DNA of 64,000 bases from Tenebrio molitor. Lineage: Eukaryota > Arthropoda > Insecta > Coleoptera > Tenebrionidae. Position numbers and translations under genes: made by a program. Numbering within the stretch: the stretch's first letter is position 1; every line of letters begins with the position of its first letter. Positions 55,900-64,000 of this stretch are shown here, in pieces. Under the pieces are notes generated by a model, which made no database searches, had not been told where the DNA came from, and saw nothing but the letters and a program-made list of their open reading frames with translations. The stretch lies in contig NC_091048.1 of assembly GCF_963966145.1 (NCBI RefSeq), forward strand, positions 7,440,001 to 7,504,000. Reading direction: 5' to 3'.

Positions 55900-56951
55900 A
55901 GGCCCCTATACATCTAGCGTTTTGTTTGCAGGACTTGCTTGCGCATGCAAGTATGTGATATAAGTTTGTCAGAAACACACACTTTCTGGCATGTTTATCA
56001 AACTTGATTGCGTAAATTCGTATGAGATACGAGTCTTGTCCACACACGAATGAAAATTTGTATGACAGCACACGGTTTGCTCAAACAAAATTTAGTAAAA
56101 TCACAGTGAGTGACCGATTTTTGTCTGCCGTAATGTATGTTCATACAGGTATAAGTCTATCAAACGTGTTTGATATTTTTGCGGTGTGGCTTAACTTCGG
56201 GTTCAGTCCTTGAACATCGCTACAGTTTCTTCAGTATTCAATAAATGGCTCTGCACGTTTCGGGAAGAATTTTGGCAAGCGCCTGTGGAGAATTTATTGC
56301 AGAAAATGTAAGATCTTCATATGATCGTCCAATGGCCAAAAAACAAATTGTTATTGCTAACCGTTCTTCAGCTGTAATAGCTGTCCGCAGAACTGTATCC
56401 TCTTTTTCGATAAGGGGTCTAACTTTTTCCAACAAACTTATAACGTTATCTTCAGACATCCTCAAGTAGTTGCAATAATCGTTAGACGAACTTCGTAGTT
56501 CTTCCATTAATTGTATATTATATGATATTCTACTTCTCTTTTCTTCTTTTTCGACTTTTTCGAGTGTTGATCAGTTAATTCTGCTAAAGTTTGTCCAGCG
56601 AGAGATTGGTTGACATAAATACAATTTAAAATCTGCCAATCTCCCTCTGGACAAAGTATATAATTATAGCAACACAAGCGAGCTTGACGTTCTCGTTACA
56701 CATGTTTACTGAAAGTGACAGCTCCTGGGTGTGTGGTCGAGTTTTTAATATTAAAAAATCCACTTGTCTTTCCATACAAAATAAAGTATACAACAACATA
56801 TATTAGCCACACACTTGACATCATGCATGAATACAATGTTAGTACTATTCATGTGTTTTATCAAATCCTGTAGTATGTGATCATCATATGTATTGGAAAC
56901 ATGAATGCGCATACAAGTACTGCAAACAAAACGCTAGGTGTATAAGGCCCT
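55900..56951 (-). mobile_element. PIF/Harbinger-like element (inner), 1,052 bp
   Basis: Ends AGGCCCCTATACATCTAGCG and AGGGCCTTATACACCTAGCG continue with TTTTGTTTGCAG. A perfect TTA lies at 55,897-55,899 and 56,952-56,954. The TTA duplication and the HARBI1-type coding trace identify the superfamily. It is inserted in the outer element, 26 bp upstream of its transposase start. Confidence 0.9.
56238..56507 (-). pseudogene. HARBI1-like transposase segment (inner element)
   Basis: The 89-codon frame includes ITAEERLAITICFLAIGRSY and LAKILPETCRAIY, the conserved 'eRLaitLrfLatG.s...l.f.f.is..ti..ivpetc.ai' block of PIF/Harbinger transposases that precedes the DDE core. An upstream Lys/Arg-rich extension without ATG reaches about 56,585. 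A stop directly follows RAIY; the catalytic residues are lost. Confidence 0.8.
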
Positions 56952-57276
56952 TTAGTAGCTCGATTTACTTCAACGCACGCAGTTTTATTACCACAATTAG
57001 TTGAAAACTAGACTACTCAACATGTTTGTACAAACAGAGTAAATGAAATAATTGGCAATCACTTGTTGTTACGTGTGGTCGTACATTTTGTATCTCCAAC
57101 TTCTATGTAATAATACATGAAAAATCATATTCCTACATTACGCAAACTTTATCTTAAAATTGATTGTACAAACAAATATCCAAAGGATAGTTGGATAATG
57201 TGGGTGCTACTTTTGTTTGTGTCAGTTGTTTGCACATACATGTCTTATAAATATGATTGTACGTTTAGGGCCCCCT

Positions 57277-57480
57277 TTAGGTTGTAAAGTAAAAAAATTA
57301 ATTATCAAATAATAATGGAAACAATATTCAAACCATAAGACGCCAGGTAATCTGTCGAGTCTTGTACTACTTCAAAAAACAGACAAACCATTATTAAATC
57401 GTGAAATTACATTGGGCCCGACGCCCTGCAAGTACTGTGCCGCACGTTCATGAAATCGTCCCCCACTGGTTCATACGTTC
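57277..57480 (-). repeat. Rest of the inverted repeat segment
   Basis: Matches 24,416-24,600 in reverse and resumes directly after the outer Harbinger element. Confidence 0.75.
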
Positions 57481-57484
57481 AGCA

Positions 57485-57721
57485 CGTAATAATTCTTGGC
57501 AATAACCCAAACCATTTCGATGGGATTAAATTGACAATGGTAAGGGGGCAATCTTGAGACAACATGTCCATATTGTAACACTAAATTGTCTATAACATAT
57601 TCCTTTGTCAGCGGATATTTCTTTGAAATTTCTAGCAATTCACATTTCAAAGAAGCCCGATCAAAATCTATATTTTGGTTTTGAAACCATTCGGATATTT
57701 TTAATTTGGTCCAAGAAGATG

Positions 57722-57726
<5 letters not shown>
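57485..57726 (-). pseudogene. DDE transposase C-terminal part
   Basis: Minus strand from 57,726: SSWTKLKISEWFQNQNIDFD, LEISKKYPLTKEYVIDNLVL, then RLPPYHCQFNPIEMVWVIAK, where the Glu is the last catalytic acid of the DDE_3 (Tc1/mariner-related) fold. Only a few codons differ from a clean frame. The N-terminal part of the same gene resumes at 60,075 on the far side of a retrotransposon. Confidence 0.8.
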
Positions 57727-57754
<28 letters not shown>

Positions 57755-60073
57755 GCTTTTATTAACCCAAGAACAAAACCCCCAACATAACCAGCAAATA
57801 CATCAACCACATCTAATTCAACAAAGACAATGCTTCAGATATTCGACGACGGAATGTACCAGCATGATATTCAAATATATCAGCAAATAGCTGCAACTGG
57901 TTATACAACGTACACATAGCAATAATTGGTGAATTTTGATGGTAATTAGTGCTTGAAAGTTGATTGCAGAATGTAGCACTATAACGAATTCCCAATTTTG
58001 GGATTCTAAACTTTAACATTTCAACTAATTCCGAACAATCAATCTTGCAATGCACGATTCTGTGTAAGTACAAAACAGATGCAATCTGACGCCTGACATA
58101 CAAGGGTTCCAGCTGAAATTCATTGATTAAACATGTGTAGGCATAACCCCTAACTGGATAAGCACCAAATTTAACAAGGTACAAATACTTTAAAAATTTC
58201 CTTTGTATGGACTCAATGGAAGAAACATGAGTTTGATATCTAGGGTTCCATACCACACAAGCATATTCAAGGTGAGAGCGAATGAAAGCATAGAATAATA
58301 GTTTAAGGCAATCAATACTTTTAAAACTCTTAGTGTTCCTAATTATAAATCCTAACATTTTATAACATTTAGAAGATAGATGTTCATAATGTTTAATAAA
58401 ATTTAATTCTCGGTCAAAAACAACACCCAAGTCTTTTTTATTGTGACACCTATTCAATACAACGCCGTTAATACTATATGGATACTCTATACATGACCGT
58501 ATCCTAAAGAAAGACATTGCTTCACATTTCTTTATGTTTAGGTTCAGCATATTCCTACTACACCAGTCACAAAGAGCATCTAAATTTAATTGTAAGGACA
58601 GACAATCATCAATGCATTTAACAACCTTCATTAACTTCAAGTCGTCGGCATACATCAAGACTTCCGAGGATATGTATTTAGATAAATCACTTACAAATAT
58701 TAAAAACAGAATAGGACCCAAGTTAGAGCCCTGATTAACGCCGCTAGTCACTTCATACATATATGATTTAACTCCGTGATATTCAACATACTGCCATCTA
58801 TTTGTTAGCATTGAAAAAAACAGTCTCATAAGACCATCGCAAACACCAACATTTTTAAGTTTATCCAGAACTATTCTGTGCTGCACCTGGTCAAAAGCTT
58901 TACTGAAGTCAGTAAACACTACATCCACTTGACTCTTGGCTTCTAGTGCATCAGAAATACGCTGAGTGAAAACTGCAAGATTAGTAACTGTGGAACGACC
59001 CTTAACAAAACCATGCTGATGTGCGGGTATAAACTTGGCTACGTGACTATACAAATGTGAAGCAATAATACGTTCAAATAATTTAGCAAAATTCGGTATA
59101 ATAGCTATGGGTCTGTAATTAGATACAATGGATTTATTCCCAGACTTGAAAACTGGGCAAATTTTAGAACAACGCCACAGGTCAGGATAAACACCAGTCT
59201 CTAGAATAAGGTTCATTATAAAACATAATACATCTTCAAAGCAATTAAGACAATCCTTAACTAAAAACGATGGTATTTGATCACTACCCATAGTAAAACT
59301 TGGCTTTAGGTTCTTACAGGCCATCCTTAAATCCGGGACATTTACTGAAAAAAGATGCAATACATCACAGAATAGCGTGGTATCACAAATCGAGTCACTG
59401 CAACCCACATCACTATCCTCACCATTGGAGACAAACACACTCTTAAAGTAATCTGCAAATCCATCGACGATGCCTTGAGCGGAAGATAGTAGAATTTCAT
59501 TATTATATAGTTCACCAGGTATTCGAGTTGAGTTCTTTTTAGTGTTAATGTAGTTCCAAAAATCAGTGGGGTTAGATTTGATTCTACTTTCAGCAGACCG
59601 AATAAATTCATTGTATTCAGCACGAATATTTTTCTTAATTTCATTTTGGATACGTTTGGCTTGATCTTTATACATTTGTAACTTGGTCTTTTTATATGAT
59701 TTCCAAGCTCTTCCTTTCCTCACGATGCTGTTAATAGTACACTTACTGAACCATGGTGGATATTTAGAAACTCCATTCTTAAGTAATGGGACACATTCAT
59801 CAATCACCCGCAGAATTTTAGTGTAAAAAAGGTGACACGCAGAGTTGACATCTTGGCAGTGCATTACATCATCCCAGACTATGGCTTGAAATGCTGCATA
59901 CATTTTAGGGAAATTAGCCCTACGATAATTGTATCTCAACTCAGGAGAAGAGGCAGTAAAATTATTTTCAACCATAGAAAGGCAATTCACCTCGATATCT
60001 AAAGATGGATGGTGAACATCTTCACTTACCAACGGTTCGTCGCATCGATAAACTGATATGATATGATATGATA
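57727..60073 (-). mobile_element. Jockey/CR1-like non-LTR retrotransposon, 5' truncated
   Basis: It splits a transposase gene. The 3' end (left) is a run of ATT repeats on the minus strand at 57,727-57,756; the 5' end begins in the last codons of the endonuclease domain at about 60,055 and abuts a short ATATG run. The flanks share GATGAT-like sequence, a possible target duplication blurred by the repeats. Confidence 0.8.
57813..60055 (-). CDS. Non-LTR reverse transcriptase, open frame, endonuclease missing
   Basis: No ATG starts the frame: it opens in endonuclease C-terminal sequence (CDEPLVSEDVHHPSLDIEV) and counting from 60,032 has 739 residues. Reverse transcriptase motifs are complete: SNYRPIAIIPNFAKLFE (304-320), HGFVKGRST (340-348), FTDFSKAFD (373-381, first catalytic Asp), SGVNQGSNLGP (430-440), YADD (461-464, catalytic pair), then the thumb and a C-terminal part with LEYACVVWNP (588-597). 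These are standard for the Jockey/CR1 group. There are no frameshifts or stops, so truncation is the only defect. The protein could bind and copy RNA but lacks its nicking domain and a start. Confidence 0.9.
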
Positions 60074-60768
60074 TGATGGTCTCGTCTCCACCATTCGGGA
60101 GTGATATCCAACATTACCTAAGACAATTATAGTTGGTTCTGTCAGCCTTGGTAAAACCTTTTCTTCAAACCATTTTTCGTATAACTCAGCATTCATGTTA
60201 TCATTATAGTCTGTCGACTTATTTTTCGTTGAAAATAAATTGTGCCAGTACCACTATTTGGGCTACCTGAGATTGATTTAAGGGCATTTTTATTCTCTCT
60301 GACAGAAATCTGACAGGTTTGTAACACCAATACAATATCGAAAGCAAATTTTCAATAAAATTTTTAAAAAAAGTTTTGGGTTAGTAGGTCGCGGTTGAAT
60401 ATTTTAATAAATTACGAAGAAATTAAGTCTAAAATTTACATAATTATGAACGCATATGTTACAAAAAAGGTAAATCCTCCACTAAAGAAAAATACAACGC
60501 TTTACACAAATTATTTTGAAATTTTTAAGCATTTTTAGTTTTGATTCGATAATTTTGTCACGAAGTGTATAAGACTAGCATCGTCAATGAACCCTTCTTT
60601 TGTTCCCGCAAGAACTATTACATATATTTTACAAGAACTTTTTCCTTTGTTGTGCAGACTTTTCGATGAACCATATTGCAGCGTTTGTTTTTCAGAACCC
60701 TTGCTAAATACCCATGTTGCGTCGGTGTAGGTGAATGCCCAAGGTTTATCAAATCATACATTTTTAAT
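60074..60768 (-). pseudogene. DDE transposase N-terminal and core part, second Asp mutated
   Basis: Minus strand from 60,760: KPWAFTYTDATWVFSKGSEK, where Asp is the first catalytic residue, then IYVIVLAGTKEGFIDDASLI, an interruption of about 230 bp, then DYNDNMNAELYEKWFEEKVL and TIIVLGNVGYHSR. In relatives the last segment reads '.Vl DNa.YHs', so the second catalytic Asp has become Gly. The gene continues at 57,726. Together with the stops in the interruption this is a dead gene, broken twice more by the R4-like 3' end at 60,769 and the retrotransposon at 57,727. Confidence 0.75.
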
Positions 60769-62222
60769 GTACGATCTCAGAAATGATATTCTTTTCGCTA
60801 CGATGTGGCTTTGGGCACAAAGACCTCGCCGATTATCGGTCTTCTTATATCTTATATATCCCTCCGCCACCCGGCGGCACGGCAATTTTGCCGGAGTACA
60901 TACACTATTACGGATATTACTATCAAGTAATAGTGCAGTGCTTATCAACATAATTACCGGCTTCTCGCCTCCGCATTTTGACTTTGTTGTGTATTGTGTT
61001 CTGTGTCAATGTTAAGGAATTTCCTCACGATATGACATGAGTATAATAATATACCTTTTTGAATTTCAACTACCAATGTGTTTGCTAAATCCAGAATTTT
61101 TAAATTTTTAAAAAGAGATTGCGGTACTATTCCCGTTGCTGATGTTATAAGTGGTAAAATAGAAATTTTTTCTAAACTCCAAAGATTTCTCATAGCAACC
61201 GAGAGCTCTAAATATTTATTAATTTTTGTGTTATATGTCTGTGTTATATTATGGGAATTTGGAACAGCTATATCTAAAAGATATGCTTGCTTTTGTTGTT
61301 TATTTAAAATAATAATGTCTGGTCTGTTATGCTGAATGTGAATGTCAGTTAAAACTGTGCGACCAAAATATAATTTGTAATTATCATTTTCTAAACAACT
61401 TTCTGGTTTATAAATGGAATGTGGTTGTGTATCCTTTAATAAATTGAATTTAACAGCTAAATTCATGTGTATAATTTTAGCGAGTATATCATGACGTTTC
61501 TTATATTCGCCTTGAGCCAAAACGGTGCAAGAAGAAATGATATGTTCAATGGTTTCCTCTTCAGTTCCGCAAATTCTACATTTATCGATTATCGATTTTA
61601 AACCGCATATTTGATTTTTATAATTTCTTGTATTGATAACACGATCTTGTATTGCAAATAAAAAACCCTCAGTCTCAGGATGAATATTTGATTTCTTAAG
61701 CCATGCATGAAAAGCCTGAATATTAATTTCTGGTTGTTCCAGTTCTTTAAAATATCTCCCATGTAAAGACTTCTGTTTTATATTTGCTATAGTGTCAGGT
61801 ATATTTGGCTCAACAATATCTGAAATTATAATATTATCACTTAAATTTAAAGGTGTGTAACCTTTATCCGCTGAAACCAAAGCATTTAAAAAAGTGTTAT
61901 CATGAGCTCTATTGAGAAAATAATTTTTTAGTGAAGCAATTTGATTGTGTTGTAGAATTTCTAAATTTGAAAAACCCCTACCACCATTTTCACGTGGTAA
62001 ATTAAATCTTTCAATAGCAGATTTCGGGTGATGTTTACAAAATTTTGTAAATGGAACTCTAGTTTGAATGTTTATATTCTGTAAATTAGTTTTGGACCAT
62101 TTTATAACACCAAAAGAATAGCAATGAATGGAACAGCATATGTATTAACTGCTTTAATTAAATTATTACCGTTTAATTTTGATTTTAAAATAGATTTAAT
62201 TCTTAAATAAAATAACATTTTT
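60769..62222 (-). mobile_element. R4/Dong-like non-LTR retrotransposon, 5' truncated
   Basis: The 3' end GAGATCGTAC (60,769) is shared with the fragment at 455-542. Coding sequence runs from about 62,205 to 60,954, and the 5' end abuts the stop codon of the next element. Confidence 0.75.
60954..62205 (-). pseudogene. R4/Dong-like RT thumb, zinc finger and endonuclease
   Basis: From about 62,205 the strand reads SILKSKLNGNNLIKAVNTYA (RT thumb), then a one-base shift, IKWSKTNLQNINIQTRVPF and ENGGRGFSN, joining the 308-codon frame 61,880-60,954. That frame has SLHGRYFKELEQPEI, a CCHC finger C-x2-C...H-x5-C (KCRICGTEEETIEHIISSC) and RPDIIILNKQQKQAYLLDIA, the PD-x(n)-D core of the restriction-like endonuclease used by R2/R4-type elements to nick target DNA. 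The palm with YxDD is lost by truncation. Confidence 0.8.
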
Positions 62223-62225
62223 AAT

Positions 62226-64000
62226 TTACAATGCGAAAATTTCCGATAATAATGCGGAATCTGGAAAAGTGCCCCGAATGTTTGCTTGCTTCCCCTCAAA
62301 AAGGAATTTCTTAGATTTTGAATCCCCTGATTCCGCGATAAGTCGGTCTCCGATGACATTAATGAAATCTATTGTTTCTTTGCACCAAGGGCCTAAGGTT
62401 TCAAAGGCTAAACCTTTAAATATGTAGTTTGACGAAATAATTGAACGATATTTGTTATGTTTGCGTTTGCAAGCCATTTCAGCGGCAAAACCTGAGAGTT
62501 CAGATGTTTTCAATACGTAACTGTCTGCAAGTGTATCTACGACAGTAACGTCCCAAACCAAAGGTTGACCTTTAATCCACGGTACTAAAGTCATCCCATC
62601 AGGGCGTTTTCGGTCATCACGAGATAGTCCGTTTGGTTCTAAAATTGAATTAACATGAATAGAAGTCAAAGACCGGTTGATAATAGAATTAATTTCAGTG
62701 TGTCTTGAAAATCTACCACTGCTTTTGGAACAACTTAGACCGTGAATACCAATTTCATCAACTTTCGCATTGCATTTGCAAATATGAGGTGTACAAAGAT
62801 TACAACCCAATCTTAAACCAATACAAACTTGGAAGGAAGTGTTATCTAAAAGAGTACCAATATTAGGAGAAGGTATTGCATGTAACCAAGATCCTGATTC
62901 TCTGCATTGCAAAGTCTTAAAACGAGCCAAGTCCCTAGATGAATTAAAGATTAAGTCATTGTCAATTATTCTTTTGATATTGATATTATCCCAATTCTTC
63001 TGAAATTGTGGAATTGTTGGTCTTTCGTTCTCATTTTCTACATCCCAGACAGCTAAAGCTTCATCATAATGGTGAATAATAAGCTCATTATCCTTTGAAT
63101 TTAGTAATTGAGAAACAAGCTTTTTAACACCATGAACTGAAGATATGAAAGCAGGGAGGCAAATATCGGAAATGCGGCGAATTCCCAGTCCACCAAATCT
63201 AATCGGTAAAGTGGACTGACACCATTGTAAATCAGTTAAACGTAAATTAAGTATTTTTTCTAAAGAAGACTTTAAAGAAGAATCAATGGAATTAACGTAA
63301 TTAGAAAATTTCCAAAAAGGAGTTCTTAATTTAAATTTTGGTATGAAAAGACAGTTCTTGATTAAGGTATAAGCCACGTGCGTGCTAAGAAATTCAGCTT
63401 TATTTAAAAGATTTTCAACTGTAATAATAGTTTTTTCGACAGTGTTTTTGAAGCCTTGGTCAAAGATTGGAGAGCCTAAAAGAGATAAACTTCCTCGGTC
63501 ACAAATTTTAATACCTGGTGCAAAATTTTGAAATTCCTTTATGACTTTTTTAAATCTCTGTCTCCAGAACAGCTAAAGATCTCGCATTTGTTAAAGTTTA
63601 ATTCAAGACCAGTTTTTCTGGATAAATTGATAACTTTCTTAAAGTCGGACAAAACTACTTCTGGGTAATCAGCTAGGGTTCCATCATCTAAATACCAAAT
63701 ATTCAGTTCAGAATCCAAAGACAAAATAATTGGTTGAATGGCAAGACTAAAAATCATGGGACCACAAGGATCTCCTTGTTGAGCTCCAACAGAAGAAGAA
63801 ATTAAATGATCACCAAAAAATAAAGTTGAAGGATTCCTATAGCATTGATAAAGATAAGGGTAAAGAAGTGTGGTATGACATTGGACTTCTTTTAGAATAC
63901 AATCTCGTTCGACTGAGTTAAATGCGTTTTTGAAATCTAATTTAAGAACAACTTTGCTACGGTTTTGGTCGTTATTCACAAAGGTACGTGTAGTATGAAT
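62226..64000 (-). pseudogene. Non-LTR-type RT with YLDD and C-terminal PD-D endonuclease-like domain, runs off the edge
   Basis: Bases 63,979-63,539 encode the RT palm: LKLDFKNAFNSVERD (first Asp), GAQQGDPCGP and WYLDDGTLADY (catalytic pair). A lost A in a homopolymer near 63,545 shifts the frame; reading on gives KEFQNFAPGIK and the 383-codon frame 63,377-62,226. That frame has a cysteine cluster (CNLCTPHICKCNAKVDEIGIHGLSC) and RPDGMTLVPWIKGQPLVWDV, a PD-x(n)-D arrangement like restriction-type endonucleases. It ends at a stop four bases from the R4-like element. I do not assign a clade. The N-terminus lies beyond the window. Confidence 0.8.

Larger units (their letters stand above)
55121..57276 (-). 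mobile_element. PIF/Harbinger-like element (outer), 2.16 kb including a nested one
   Basis: Inverted ends AGGGGCCCCTAGACGTACAT and AGGGGGCCCTAAACGTACAA match at 20 of 23 positions. Outside are TAA and TTA. The empty site is visible at about 24,598-24,606 in reverse. The N-terminal transposase remnant at 55,646 belongs to it. Confidence 0.8.

Overview
This is a eukaryotic, AT-rich, intergenic window from an arthropod, most probably an insect. No intact host gene was found. The evidence for the organism type is the mix of mobile elements: a BEL/Pao element with a primer site matching tRNA-Tyr, a Ty3/gypsy element, a DD34E Tc1 transposon, PIF/Harbinger, hAT, THAP-bearing P-like and piggyBac-like DNA elements, R4-like and Jockey/CR1-like non-LTR elements, and many TA-flanked MITEs. 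Species was not determined. The only host-derived gene recognised is DNA ligase IV (LIG4), present twice, both copies broken.

Large-scale layout. The window is built around a large, decayed inverted duplication. Sequence blocks of the left arm (about 2,893-23,720) recur in mirrored order and opposite orientation in the right arm (about 32,230-52,100), with a centre near 27-28 kb. Pairs include 2,893-3,390 with 45,621-52,100; 3,400-4,177 with 42,270-42,699; 6,360-6,560 with 41,530-41,910; 11,032-12,230 with 40,090-41,315; the two LIG4 copies; 18,840-20,000 with 34,500-36,610; and 22,070-23,720 with 32,230-33,905. The arms now differ mainly through arm-specific mobile-element insertions, several of which have clean empty sites in the other arm.

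Region by region. 1-2,890: a palindromic MITE, a short R4-like 3' end, otherwise unassigned. 2,893-6,560: a repeat copy carrying two MITEs and a P-like element with a THAP start. 6,815-11,030: a tandem Ty3/gypsy remnant (minus strand) with three LTR pieces, an internally deleted pol, an 80-bp tandem array and a second THAP-bearing element inside one LTR. 11,280-15,886: a TA-flanked inverted-repeat unit containing the left LIG4 pseudogene. 16,180-20,460: a transposase relict, a 1.4-kb piggyBac-like palindrome and MITEs. 23,750-31,850 (centre): Harbinger MITE, foldbacks, an intact Tc1 element, a deleted mariner relative and several MITEs. 32,230-42,700: right arm with the longer LIG4 pseudogene. 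42,700-45,620: a probable 1.4-kb solo LTR split by a hAT element. 46,630-51,792: a young BEL element with identical LTRs but no reverse transcriptase. 52,180-57,480: inverted-repeat elements, including one Harbinger element nested in another. 57,480-64,000: a dead DDE transposase gene split by a Jockey/CR1-like retrotransposon and followed by two non-LTR elements with restriction-like endonuclease C-termini, the last running off the window edge.

The Tc1 transposase at 25,531-26,532 is the only catalytically intact protein seen; it could act on the short MITE at 29,467 that shares its termini. Most other elements are non-autonomous or broken.
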